Of a stretch of DNA of 54,701 nucleotides, positions 31,259 through 41,600 are shown in pieces; within the stretch, counting starts at the first letter, position 1, and every line of letters begins with the position of its first letter. The DNA is from Pseudofrankia coriaricola (GTDB taxonomy: Bacteria > Actinomycetota > Actinomycetes > Frankiales > Frankiaceae): the NCBI RefSeq assembly GCF_001854805.1, contig NZ_MBLO01000242.1:1-54701 (forward strand). The letters are read 5' to 3'. The translations under genes and the position numbers were made by a program. The notes under the pieces are model-generated. The model was not told the origin of the DNA. It worked only from the letters and a program-made list of their open reading frames with translations, and made no database searches.

Positions 31259-34164
31259 TAGTGTCCCGCGTCGTCCCAGGTGCGGCCCGCGCCGACGGAG
31301 ACGTCGAGCGGGACGGACATGGTGTACGCGCCGCTCATCTCGGAGCGGACGAGTGCCTCGACGTCCTCGCGCTCGCCGGGGGCGATCTCGAGGACGAGTT
31401 CGTCGTGGACCTGCAGGAGCAGGCGGGAGCGCAGGCCGCGCTCGCGCAGGCCGCGCTCCACCCCCAGCATGGCGATCTTGATGATGTCGGCGGCGGAGCC
31501 CTGGATCGGGGCGTTGAGGGCCATCCGCTCCGCCATCTGCCGGCGCTGGGAGTTGTCGCTGGTCAGGTCGGGCAGGTAGCGGCGGCGGCCGAGGATGGTC
31601 TCGGTGTAGCCGTCCGTGCGGGCGCGGTCGACGACGCCGCGCAGGAAGTCCCGCACCCCGCCGAAACGGGCGAAGTAGGCCTCCATCTGCTCGCGGGCCT
31701 CGTCCGGGGCGATGCCGAGCTGGGAAGCCAGCCCGTAGGCCGACAGGCCGTAGGCAAGGCCGTAGGACATCGCCTTGATCCGCCGCCGCAGCTCCGGGTC
31801 GACGTCGGCGACCGGGAGGTTGAACGCCTGCGCGGCGACGAACGAGTGCAGGTCCTCGCCGGAGGAGAACGCCTCGATCAGTCCCGCGTCGCCGGACAGA
31901 TGCGCCATGATCCGCATCTCGATCTGCGAGTAGTCCGCGGTCAGCAGCGTCTCGTAGCCCGGGCCGACGACGAAGGCGCGGCGGATCTGGCGGCCCTCGG
32001 CGGTGCGGATCGGGATGTTCTGCAGGTTCGGGTCGGTCGACGACAGCCGGCCGGTCGCGGCGATCATCTGGTTGAACGTGGTGTGGATGCGGCCGGCGTC
32101 GTCGATCATCGGCAGCAGCGACTCGACGACGGTCTTGAGCCGGGCCACGTCGCGGTGGCGCAGCAGCGTCGGGATCAGCGGGTGGTCGGTCTGGACGGCC
32201 AGCCACGTGAGCGCGTCCGCGTCCGTGGTGTAGCCCGTCTTGATCTTCTTGGTCTTCGGCAGGTTCAGCTCGTCGAACAGGATCTGCTGCAGCTGCTTGG
32301 GCGAGCCGAGGTTGAACGGCCGGCCGACGATCTGGTGGGCGGCCTCGACGACCTTGGTGACCTCGGCGCCGTACTGGGACTGCAGGTCGGTCAGGTAGTC
32401 GGCGTCGGCGGCGATGCCGGCTCGTTCCATCCCGGCGAGCACGGTCAGCAGCGGCAGCTCGATCTCGTGCAGCAGGCGCGCGGCCGAGCGGCGCTCCAGA
32501 TCGCCGTCGAGGGCGTCGGCGAGCTCGGCGACCGCGCGGGCGCGCACGGCGTCCACCTCGGCCTCGTCCGCCTCGGCGATGCCCTCGACCTCGACCTCGA
32601 GGGTCAACTGGCCGTCCGACGGGCCCTCCTCGGCCTTCAGCTCTCGGTGCAGGTAGCGCAGCACCAGGTCGGCGAGGTCGAACGAGCGCTGGCCCGGCAG
32701 GGCGAGATAGGCGGCGAGCGCGGTGTCGCTGGTGACGCCGTCCAGGGTGAGACCCAGCTCGGCGAGCGCGAGCATCGGGCCCTTGGCGTCGTGTACGGCC
32801 TTCGGTCGAGTCTCGTCGGCGAGCCAGGCGGCCAGCGCGTTCTCGTCGGCGGGGACGAGCTGGGACGGGTCGATCCAGGCGGCGGTGTCGTCGGTGGCGG
32901 CCAGCGCGATCCCGGCGACCGTCCCGGTGCCGCGGCCCCAGGTGCCGCGCAGGTGCAGGCCCGTGCGGGCGCCGCCGACCGTGTGCTCGCCGAGCCACTC
33001 GGTGACGTCACCCGGGCCGAGGATCGTGTACTCGACCGCGAAGCCGCCGTCGCCCGCCGCCGGCTCCACGATCGCGAGCGCCTGGTAGAGCCGCTCCCGC
33101 AGCACCCGGAACTGCAGGGTGTCGAACAGGGTGTGCACCGCCTCCCGGTCCCACGGGACCAGGCGAAGGTCGGCGGGGCCGCGCTCCAGCGGCACGTCGC
33201 GGGCGAGCTCGGTGAGCGCCCGGTTGCGGATCACGTTGGCCAGGTTCTCCCGCAGCGCCGCGCCGGCCTTCCCGGTGACCTCGTCGGCCCGGTCGACCAG
33301 GTCCGCCAGGCCGCCGAACTGCTGGATCCACTTGGTCGCGGTCTTCTCGCCGACGCCGGGGATCGAGGGCAGGTTGTCCGACGGGTCGCCGCGCAGCGCG
33401 GCGAAGTCCGGGTACTGCGTCGGGGTGAGGCCGTACTTGGCCTCCACCTCCGCCGGCGTGTAGCGGATCATGTCGCTGATGCCCTTGCGGGTCATCAGCA
33501 CGGTGATCCGGTCGGTGACGAGCTGCAGCGCGTCGCGGTCGCCGGTGACGATGAGGACGTCCATACCGACGGCCTCGCCCTGGGTGGCCAGCGTCGCGAT
33601 GATGTCGTCCGCCTCGTAGCTGGCGGCGGACATGCTCGGCACGGCGAGCGCGTCGCAGACCTGGTGGATCAGGCTGATCTGGCCGACGAAGTCCGACGGG
33701 GTCTCGGACCTGCCGGCCTTGTACTCGGCGTACTGGGCGTGCCGGAAGGTCGGCGCCGGCAGGTCCCAGGCGACGGCGACGTGCGTCGGCTTCTCGTCGC
33801 GCAGTGCGTTGATCAGCATGGACGTGAAGCCGTAGACGGCGTTCGTCGGCTGCCCGGTGGTGGTGGAGAAGTTCTCCACCGGCAGCGCGAAGAACGCCCG
33901 GTAGGCCAGCGAGTTCCCGTCCAGCAGCAGCAGCCGCCCCGTTCCGGGAGCGGGCGCGCCGCGCGCCGCGGCCGGCGCCGCGGACCTCCCGGCCGCCTTG
34001 GCCGGTGCCTTGGCCGATGACCCGCCGCCGGCGGATCTTGAGGCACGTCTGGCCGGCGCCTTCGCGGGAGCGTCGCCGGGGGCGTCCTGGGCGGCCGGTG
34101 GGGCGGCGTCCGCCGGGACGTCGGACGGGCTACTCAGGTCGGGCTGCGTCGTCGAACCGGGCAC
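31258..34164 (-). CDS. polA: DNA polymerase I
   Basis: About 968 residues. After an 80-residue Lys/Ala/Pro-rich start comes the 5'-3' exonuclease domain (LLLLDGNSLAYRAFFALP, YEADDIIATLA, VTGDRDALQLV, GDPSDNLPSIPGVGEKTA). The middle domain lacks the proofreading DEDD residues. The polymerase domain has motif A LTADYSQIEMRIMAHLSGD (about 740), motif B RRRIKAMSYGLAYG (about 795) and motif C QVHDELVLE (about 919). Motif B has Tyr where E. coli has Phe762, as in T7 polymerase and mycobacterial Pol I. It fills gaps in repair and removes primers. GTG 34164 is the preferred start because the frame's earlier part (to 34260) overlaps the divergent thioesterase promoter; no strong ribosome site decides. 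Confidence 0.97.
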   Translation of the reverse strand: MPGSTTQPDLSSPSDVPADAAPPAAQDAPGDAPAKAPARRASRSAGGGSSAKAPAKAAGRSAAPAAARGAPAPGTGRLLLLDGNSLAYRAFFALPVENFSTTTGQPTNAVYGFTSMLINALRDEKPTHVAVAWDLPAPTFRHAQYAEYKAGRSETPSDFVGQISLIHQVCDALAVPSMSAASYEADDIIATLATQGEAVGMDVLIVTGDRDALQLVTDRITVLMTRKGISDMIRYTPAEVEAKYGLTPTQYPDFAALRGDPSDNLPSIPGVGEKTATKWIQQFGGLADLVDRADEVTGKAGAALRENLANVIRNRALTELARDVPLERGPADLRLVPWDREAVHTLFDTLQFRVLRERLYQALAIVEPAAGDGGFAVEYTILGPGDVTEWLGEHTVGGARTGLHLRGTWGRGTGTVAGIALAATDDTAAWIDPSQLVPADENALAAWLADETRPKAVHDAKGPMLALAELGLTLDGVTSDTALAAYLALPGQRSFDLADLVLRYLHRELKAEEGPSDGQLTLEVEVEGIAEADEAEVDAVRARAVAELADALDGDLERRSAARLLHEIELPLLTVLAGMERAGIAADADYLTDLQSQYGAEVTKVVEAAHQIVGRPFNLGSPKQLQQILFDELNLPKTKKIKTGYTTDADALTWLAVQTDHPLIPTLLRHRDVARLKTVVESLLPMIDDAGRIHTTFNQMIAATGRLSSTDPNLQNIPIRTAEGRQIRRAFVVGPGYETLLTADYSQIEMRIMAHLSGDAGLIEAFSSGEDLHSFVAAQAFNLPVADVDPELRRRIKAMSYGLAYGLSAYGLASQLGIAPDEAREQMEAYFARFGGVRDFLRGVVDRARTDGYTETILGRRRYLPDLTSDNSQRRQMAERMALNAPIQGSAADIIKIAMLGVERGLRERGLRSRLLLQVHDELVLEIAPGEREDVEALVRSEMSGAYTMSVPLDVSVGAGRTWDDAGH

Positions 34165-34271
34165 CCGGCGAAGTCTAGGCCGCCGGTATGACAGTCCACC
34201 GACCGCGCCGGCCGTCCGGCCGGTGCCACCGTGGTCCCGTAGGTGCCCGGCGGGCGCCATATTGTCGGCTG

Positions 34272-34790
34272 GTGACTGCCGAGACGGGCGTGGACGGTGC
34301 CATCCGGGGCGGGCAGCCGGCTGACGAGGCCGAGCTGGTCGCCGCCCTCAACCTGAACCGCGGTGAGCTGAACGAGCGCATGGGCGTCGAGCTGCTAGAG
34401 GCCACGCCGGAGCGGGTGGTCGGCCGGATGCCGGTGGAGGGCAACCGGCAGCCGTACGGGCTGCTGCACGGCGGTGCGTCGGTGGTGCTGGCGGAGACGG
34501 TCGGCTCGATGGCGGCGATGCTCACCGCGGGCCCCGAGAACGCGGCCGTCGGCCTGGAGATCAGCGCCTCCCACCACCGGGCGGTCACCTCCGGCTCGGT
34601 CACGGCGGTCGCGACCCGCCTGCACGCCGGCCGTTCGGTGGCGACGTTCGAGATCAGGATTGCGGATGACGAGGGCCGGCCGGTCTGCACCTGCCGGCTG
34701 ACCTGCATGCTCCGGTCCAAGCCGCCCGCTGGCGGGGTCATCCCCGGCCGCGGGCAGCCCGTGGCCACGCCGGATGACCCCGGTCGCTAG
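34272..34790 (+). CDS. PaaI-type hotdog-fold thioesterase
   Basis: About 172 residues with a single hotdog domain: ERMGVELLEATPERVVGRMPVEGNRQPYGLLHGGASVVLAETVGS holds the HGG motif and the catalytic acid region, followed by AVGLEISASHHRAVTSGSVTAVATRLHAGRSVATFEIRI. This is the PaaI/EntH-like family that hydrolyses aromatic or aryl-acyl-CoA esters. GTG 34272 is used; an ATG at 34188 in frame would add an Arg-rich stretch. It is divergent from polA and its end overlaps the c-di-GMP gene on the other strand by 4 bp. Confidence 0.9.
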   Translation: MTAETGVDGAIRGGQPADEAELVAALNLNRGELNERMGVELLEATPERVVGRMPVEGNRQPYGLLHGGASVVLAETVGSMAAMLTAGPENAAVGLEISASHHRAVTSGSVTAVATRLHAGRSVATFEIRIADDEGRPVCTCRLTCMLRSKPPAGGVIPGRGQPVATPDDPGR

Positions 34791-37700
34791 TAGCGGCTGG
34801 TCGCCGGGCGGGACCGGCGCCGGCCCAAGGAGTCGGCCTGGGCCGCCGCTTGGCCCTCCGGGCCGCCGCCTGGCGCGCCGCCGCCCGCCGGGGGGCTGTT
34901 CGGGACCCCGCCGGCGCGGCCGCCCGCGCCGGGGGCGCCCCAGCCGGACATGGCCCTGCCGGGCACATCGCCGGCGGCGCACCCGGCCTCGTCGTGAGAA
35001 CCGAGGCCGGGGACGGCCACTTGGCCCTGCGCGGCGCGCAGCTTGGCGAGGGTGAAGCGGGCCTGGCCGCAGAACAGCGTTACCGCGCACCGCACCGCCG
35101 GGTCGAGCCGGGCCAGGTGCTGGGTCCAGCGGACGGTGATCATTCCCTGGACTCCTCCCTCGCCATGCAGCGGCATCATCAGCGCGGACGCGATCCCCAG
35201 CCGGCGCACCATCTCGTTCGGGATCAGCGGGTGCGCCGCCGCGTCCGGGATGAACACCGGCCCGGTCGCGGCCGCAAGCTCGCTGATCGCCTTCTGGTCG
35301 TCGCTGGTCGTGCGCACTCCGAGCTCCGTCAGCGGTGGCACCCCCTCGACGACGGACACGCCGGCGGCCCGGAAGACGGTCGAGCCGGGCAGCTCGGGCA
35401 GCATCACGGCGACGGCGTCGGCATGGGTCAGCCCGCGCACGACGTCCGCGCACAGTGTGGCCGCGGCTGGCAGGTCATGGCGGTGCCAGAATGTCTCGAG
35501 CCGTTCCAGGCCGGCGGTGGCCTCCGCGAGCAGCAGCCGGTGCAGCCGGGCGTCGAGCAGGCGTACGGCGTGGCTGGCAAGGGTGTCGAGCGCGGTCCGT
35601 TGGCCGGTGGTGAGCCGCCGCGGCACCCGGTCGGAGACACACAGCGCGCCGAGCACGTGGCCTTCGGCCGTGCGCAGCGGGGCGCCGGCGAAGAAGATCA
35701 CATGTTTCGGCTCCGCCCTGGTCAGGTGCGCGTAGCGCAGGTCGCGGGAGCAGTCCTGGATCTCCAGATAGTGGCCGTCGGCGACGATGAACGACCCGGG
35801 GCCGACCCAGGCCCGAAGCTCCGACGCCTGGACGCCATGGCAGGCCTTAGGCCACTCCCGGTTACTATTGATGAACACCAGGTGGCTGAAGTCGCAATCG
35901 GTGATCTGGGCGGCGAGAGTGGCAAGGGCGTCGAACTCCGGCTCGGGCGGGGTGTCGAGGATCCGGTACTGGCGCAGCGCGGCGAGCCGGCTCGACTCGT
36001 CGGGCGGCTCGGGCGCGACCACCCCGGTCCGCTCCGAGGTCCTGATCGTCTCCTCCGGGACCGTCGGCCGCGGCCCGTGTGTGCCCGCTTCCCGTGCCCG
36101 GCCCGCGCGCCCGAGGTCCTCGCCGGCCCCACCGCGCCTGGAAGGCGTGGTGGGCCCCGTGGGGCCCGTGGGCCCGGCGGGGTCGGAAGACCGGGCGGCC
36201 CCCGCGGGCGAAGCCTGCTCGCCGGCCCGGTGCCCGTTGCTGGACGGGGTCACGCCGGCCTTCGCGAGCCCCGCCAGGCGTGCCGTGTCCGCCCGCCCCG
36301 TGTCCGCCCTGGCCGTGTCCGGGCGGGTCGGGCTGGGCTCGCCCGAGGCGGCGGACTGCGGGCCCGAGCCGCTCGTCCGCCAGGCGCCGACGCAGGCCTG
36401 GCGGACGGCCAGCAACGCCTCCAGCTCCTCGGGCGGCAACGGGGGCGAGAGCACGTTGCCCTGCAGGAGGTCGCACCCGAGCTCGGTGAGCATCCTGGCC
36501 GACTGCTCGTCCTCGACGCCCTCCCCGACGACCCGCAGGCCCAGCCGGTGGCCGAGGTCGACCACCGACCGCACGATCGCGACGTCCGGCAGGCTGCCGC
36601 GGGCGTCCGCGACGAAGCTTTTGTCGATCTTCATCTCGTCGAACGGGAGTGCCTTGAGGTTCTCCATCGAGCTGTAGCCGGTGCCGAAGTCGTCGAGCGA
36701 GAGCTTCACGCCGGCGGCCCGCAGCTCGCCGAGCATGGCGGCGGCGCGCGCCGGCTGGGACACCAACGCGCTCTCGGTGATCTCCAGAGTGAGCATCTCC
36801 GGCGGCAGGCCGTGGTGTTCCAGCCGGCGGGCGACCTTGCCGGGCAGGTCGTCGATGACGAGCATCCGCGCGGACAGATTGGCCGAGACCGGCAGGTGCA
36901 GACCGGCCCTGGTCCACCGGGCACTCTGGGCGAGAACCTCCTCCAGCTCCCACCAGGTCAGGCCGATGATCAGCGAGGAGCGCTCGGCCATCGGCAGGAA
37001 CGAGCTGGGCGGAAGCAGCCCGCGCTCGGGGTGACACCAGCGCATCAACGCCTCGGCGCCGGCGATCCGGCCCGTCGCAGCCTCCTGCACCGGCTGGTAG
37101 TACAGCACGAGCTCGCCCTTCGCGATCGCGGTGCGTAGCTGGGCATGCAGGGCCAGCTCCCAGGAGCGCACCCCGACCGTCCCCGCCATCCCGGCGTTCC
37201 AGACCCCGACGCGCGCGCCGTCGCGCTTGGCGTTCGCCAGCGCCGCGTCCGCGCACGGCAGCACCCTTGACAGCCGGTCGCCGTCGCGCGGCGCCGAGGC
37301 GATGCCCGCCGTCGACTCCAGCTCGATGTTGATGCCGCGGATGCGCACCGGCCCGTCGAGCTGCTCGAGGACCTTCTCGCCGAGCCGCGCGAGCCATTCG
37401 CCGTGCGGGTCGGCCCGGTCGCTGACCTGGTCCTCACCGGGCAGCACGAGGACGAACTCGTCGCCGCCGAGCCGGCCGGCGAACGCCGGCCTCGGGTGCA
37501 CCTCGCGCAGCAGGTCGGCATACTCGCGCAGCGCCTCGTCGCCGGCCTGGTGCCCGAGCGCCGAGTTGATCTCCCGGAACCGGCTGATGTCCAGCACCAT
37601 CACCGCCTGGGCGCGGCCGGCGACCAGCGCCTCGGTGATGGCCGGCTCGCCGGCGTGCATGAGCCCCGCCCGGTTGGTCAACCCGGTCAGCGGGTCGGCG

Positions 37701-38203
37701 AACGCCCGGCCGCGGCCCCAGCTGAAGAACCCGTAGGTGAGCATCGCCGACGCGACGATGCTGAGCAGGGCGGCCACGTAGGTCAGCGGAAAGACGTCCA
37801 GGTCGCCGCGCGCGATCAGCGCGCCCGTGAAGGTGAGGCAGACCGCGCCGGTCAGGGCGGCCACCCGGCCGACGTGGCGCGACACCAGACCGGCATAGCC
37901 GCCAGCCCATGGGTACCAGGCCAGGAAGGCGAGCGGCGTGCGGGACGGACTGCCGAGCACCGCCGTCGTCATCGCGGCGGTCATCGCGACCGTGACGACC
38001 AGTGCCCTGCGCCCGGGGTGGCCGCGGCCGGCGCGCAGGATGTAGCAGAGTGTGGCCAGGGAGATCAGGAAGGCCGCGAAGGTCTCCGGGCGCAGGTACG
38101 ACTGCGACATGGGCAGAACGAGCATGAGCAGCAGGAACAGCGTGCCGACCAGCGGGAGCACGGCGAGGAACCCGCGCTCCCGGACCGGGCCACTCCCAAG
38201 CAT
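34787..38203 (-). CDS. c-di-GMP turnover protein: membrane-GGDEF-EAL-GAF-GAF
   Basis: A 1138-residue protein. Five or six N-terminal helices (about 10-185) are followed by a GGDEF domain with intact GRLGGDEF (about 246-250) but no RxxD inhibitory site (Pro and Ala stand there). The EAL domain (about 360-615) keeps EALMRW, NLSARML, LEITESAL, LDDFGTGYSS, KIDKSFV and a GEGVEDE variant, so both synthesis and breakdown of c-di-GMP look possible. After a Pro/Thr/Gly linker come two GAF-like domains (about 770-925 and 950-1080), placed C-terminally, which is uncommon. ATG 38203 has GAGGAGGG 8 nt upstream and places the first helix correctly, ruling out the longer frame to 38362. Confidence 0.93.
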   Translation of the reverse strand: MLGSGPVRERGFLAVLPLVGTLFLLLMLVLPMSQSYLRPETFAAFLISLATLCYILRAGRGHPGRRALVVTVAMTAAMTTAVLGSPSRTPLAFLAWYPWAGGYAGLVSRHVGRVAALTGAVCLTFTGALIARGDLDVFPLTYVAALLSIVASAMLTYGFFSWGRGRAFADPLTGLTNRAGLMHAGEPAITEALVAGRAQAVMVLDISRFREINSALGHQAGDEALREYADLLREVHPRPAFAGRLGGDEFVLVLPGEDQVSDRADPHGEWLARLGEKVLEQLDGPVRIRGINIELESTAGIASAPRDGDRLSRVLPCADAALANAKRDGARVGVWNAGMAGTVGVRSWELALHAQLRTAIAKGELVLYYQPVQEAATGRIAGAEALMRWCHPERGLLPPSSFLPMAERSSLIIGLTWWELEEVLAQSARWTRAGLHLPVSANLSARMLVIDDLPGKVARRLEHHGLPPEMLTLEITESALVSQPARAAAMLGELRAAGVKLSLDDFGTGYSSMENLKALPFDEMKIDKSFVADARGSLPDVAIVRSVVDLGHRLGLRVVGEGVEDEQSARMLTELGCDLLQGNVLSPPLPPEELEALLAVRQACVGAWRTSGSGPQSAASGEPSPTRPDTARADTGRADTARLAGLAKAGVTPSSNGHRAGEQASPAGAARSSDPAGPTGPTGPTTPSRRGGAGEDLGRAGRAREAGTHGPRPTVPEETIRTSERTGVVAPEPPDESSRLAALRQYRILDTPPEPEFDALATLAAQITDCDFSHLVFINSNREWPKACHGVQASELRAWVGPGSFIVADGHYLEIQDCSRDLRYAHLTRAEPKHVIFFAGAPLRTAEGHVLGALCVSDRVPRRLTTGQRTALDTLASHAVRLLDARLHRLLLAEATAGLERLETFWHRHDLPAAATLCADVVRGLTHADAVAVMLPELPGSTVFRAAGVSVVEGVPPLTELGVRTTSDDQKAISELAAATGPVFIPDAAAHPLIPNEMVRRLGIASALMMPLHGEGGVQGMITVRWTQHLARLDPAVRCAVTLFCGQARFTLAKLRAAQGQVAVPGLGSHDEAGCAAGDVPGRAMSGWGAPGAGGRAGGVPNSPPAGGGAPGGGPEGQAAAQADSLGRRRSRPATSRY

Positions 38204-38643
38204 CCGACTAGCCCTCCTCGTCCCGGGACGCCTCGGACAGCGCGGAGGATGGGTGTCTGCGCGCCGCCTTCGGCGTGGTGCCGGCCTAAGGACGTGCCCG
38301 TGCGACGGCAGGAGCGAACGGCCCGACCGGGTCGGCTGGGCGGGACCGCCCCCCGGCAGCACGGCCCGTTCTCAGTCAGTCACACCATGTCCAGCGCGCG
38401 GCACAGGGTAACCCGGCCTGCTCCCTTTCCCGGCCGCGAGCAGCATGATCTGCCCACGCATCGTGTGCGGGTGATGACGCTCCGTGCTGACTCAAGGGCA
38501 AACCCGGCGTCATCGGTCGCCATCGGTTAGCACGGGAGTGTGATGGCATGGCCCGCATCGCCCGCCATGACCCGGGCGGGCTCGTCAGGGCCGAGCCGCC
38601 TCGGTGCGCCGGACCGGCGGTCCGGCGCACCGAGGCGGCTGGC
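38204..38643. other. intergenic between c-di-GMP gene and AftD-like gene
   Basis: 440 bp on the 5' side of the c-di-GMP gene. It holds that gene's promoter and a 47-bp palindrome at 38594-38640 next to the AftD stop. No gene is supported. Confidence 0.6.
38594..38640. terminator. 47-bp near-perfect palindrome
   Basis: Two exactly complementary 23-bp arms (38594-38616 and 38618-38640) flank a single central G, ending 3 bp from the AftD stop codon. It is a very strong potential terminator for the long surface-glycan operon. Confidence 0.85.
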
Positions 38644-41600
38644 CTACCTGGCAGAGGGCTCAGTCTCGGCGCCGGCCGCCGCGTCCGGTGGCGGCACGGT
38701 CCCGCCGGCCTCGTCCTCGTCCTCGTCCTGGGCCCCGTCCCTGCCCTCGGCCTCGGCCGCTCGCCGGCTGGCGTGGCCATGCAGGAGCGCGAGCGCGGCG
38801 TCGGCGCCGAGGAAGAGCACTGCGAGCCACGACACGGTCGCGACCTTGTCGAACTCCGACACCCACGAGCCGTTGACTGACAGGTTGTAGCGGACCTGCA
38901 CCTCGATGACATAGGCCGCGGCCGCGGCGAGCGCGGCCACCGAGCCGGCCCGCAGCAGCACCCGCCCGCGAGGCGCCAACGCCGCCACCAGCGTCACCGC
39001 GGCCGTGGCCGCGCCGGCGGCCGGACTGACGATGAACGCCCCGATGGCCGCCGTCCCCAGGACCAGCGGCGCCACTTGGCGCAGCGGCAGCCGCGGCGTG
39101 GCGGCGAACGGCCGGTCCAGTCTCGGCAGGTCGCGGACGGGCGCGGCCGGCCAGCCGGCCTTGCGCCGCCGCCGGCCCGTCACACCGAGCAGGGCCAGGC
39201 ACAGCACCACCGTCACGACGGAGACGGTCAACGCGGCGAAGACCACCCGCTGCGGCGTCCAGGTGAGCTGGACCTTGAAGGTCTCCGACTCCGGGTCGAT
39301 CCGCCAGCCGTCGGCATAGCCGTCGACGAGCTGGGGCGAGCCGATGTCGGTGTTCTCGTCGATCTTGCCGTGCCAGCCGGGGGAGAGGCTCTGCCCCAGC
39401 ACCAGCCAGAACGGCGTGCCCGGCTTGGCCCCGGTGACCGTGAGGACGAACGTCGTCGGCCCCGCGACGTCCACCTTGACGGTCGGCGTGGCTGGCGTGG
39501 TGGCGGCGGTGCCGGCCACGTTCCCGGACTGGGCCGCGAGGTCGGCCGTCCGCTGCTCGCGGGAGGTGTCCAGGGCGTTGATCGACGTCGCGTCCGGCCA
39601 GGTCGTGCCGCCCGCGTCCGAGGCGAAGACCAGCCGGTCCAGGTCGATCCCGGTCTTCGCCCCGTTCGCGGTGCGTACTAGGTGGTCACCGGCCGAGAGC
39701 CGCACCGGAGTGCCGCAGGTGCGTACATCCAGGCCGAGCCGGCCGGACGCGTCCTTGGTCGTGCCGTTGATCCGCACGCCGACCGGCAGGCCGTCGACGG
39801 TCAGGAGGTCGGTCCGGCAGCCCACGGAGAGGTCGGCCGGCGGCTGCGCCGTCGACGCCGTCTGGCCGGTGCCCTTCACGCCCGGCAGCTCGATCTCCGC
39901 GATGCCGACCGGCGTCGTCATGATCGCGCCGGAGATCGTGTCCTTCGTCGTCACCGGGCGGACCGCGTCGACGACGAAGCGGATCTGGTGTCCGCTGCCC
40001 ACCGGCAGCGGCACCGTCACCGTGGTGGTGGCTCCCCGCTTGCCCGCCGCGTCGGCGAGCGGCGGCACGTCGACCGTGCCGGCCCGCTGGCCGTCGACCT
40101 CGACGCCGAGCTTCGTCGGCACCGAGTGCCGCCCGTCGGTCACCAGGGTGAGCTTCGCCGTCGACAGAGTGACGTCGTCCAGCGACGTCAGCTGCAGCCA
40201 GTTGCCGCTCTGGTCGCCGAAGCCGGGCGACCATGCCGTGGCGGTGTCGCCGTCGAAGGCGGCCGAGCCGCGGGCGTCGATGTCACCGGGCAGCCGGCCC
40301 GAGGACACCACCAGCGGCGGGCCGTCCGGCCGGCCGAGCAGCTTGTCGATCACGTCGTCCGACGCGTAGGAGGAGAGCCTCGCGGTGCCGGTCAGGCTGA
40401 ACGCGCGGTCGGTCGGCAGCGAGAACACACGGGCGATCGTCGACTCGGTGTCCTCCTTGAACGGCTCGGCCGGGTTCGCCCGGTCCCGCGTCATCGTCAG
40501 CACCAGCGGATGGTCAAGCGAGCCCTGGCCGGCGGTGGCGAGCAGGTCGGTCGGCATCCGCAGCAGGTCCTGCGCGACGGCCGGCTTGGCATCCGCCTTC
40601 GGGATCTCCACCTCGGCCAGCCCCACCGCGGAAAGGCCGTCGTAGCTCTTCTGCTTGCCGTAGTTGGTCGTGTCGACGCGGATCGTCAGGGTCTTGAAGG
40701 TCCGCTCCGGGAAGGTGATGACCTGGCCCTGGCCGGTCCTGGAACCGTCGATGAGGTCGGCCGTCACCGGCGAGCCGCCGTCGAACGTCAGCGTGACCTT
40801 CGTGATCCACCGGTTGCGCGGGCCGGTGAGGGGCTGCACCAGCCGGATGTGGTCGGTGGTGGTGGGCGCGGCGAGCGTCGTCTGCCAGCGCTCGCCCGCC
40901 GGGTCGGTGAACGCGCCGACCCGCCACGCCGTCGTCGGGTCGGCGTCGATGGCGTGCACCGGCCGGTCGGCCGGGCCGTAGGCGAACGTGTTGCCATAGC
41001 TCGACGCGGTCACCGCCGCGACCTGGGCCTGCTCACCCGGGGCGGTGAGCACGGCGACCGTCTGGTCCGACGTGTCCTGCGCCGGGAACAGCGGCAGCCG
41101 GTTGTCGTCCGGGTCCTTCGCCAGCGGCGTGACGCCGGGCTGCTCGACGTAGCCGAAGTTCTCCCGGATGCCGGTCCAGCGCTCCGCCCGCAGCCGGTTC
41201 GAGTCGCTCAGGAGCAGCTCGGCGCCGTCGGCGAGGGCCTGGAGCATCCCGTCCCGGTCGCCCGCGAGCGCCCCCGTGTAGAGCACGGTCCGGTTGTTGT
41301 CCACGACGTCGGTCAGCAGGCCGGAGGCCGCCGCGTCGACCAGCGCCTCGCCGTTGCCGCTGACGAGCAGCGGGCGGCCGGTGGTGGCGGTGCGGACGAT
41401 CGGCGTCGGGTCCTTGACCGCGAAGTCGGCGAGCGTCGGCGGGTCGGGCACGGCCGGGTCGGTGCCGAGAGTGATCTCGTCGAGGTAGGGGATCGTCGTC
41501 GTCTCGCTCACCAGCGGGCCGTACACCGTCGGCTTCTCCAGGCCGTTCGGCGGCCGCGAGGTGAACAGGTCCCAGTCGGCCCGCGGCCGCGGGCCGCGGA

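Noticed and set aside
38376-38912. Minus-strand ORF upstream of the c-di-GMP gene
   Set aside because: Overlaps the AftD 3' end and the 47-bp palindrome; Ser/Arg shadow composition without motifs.
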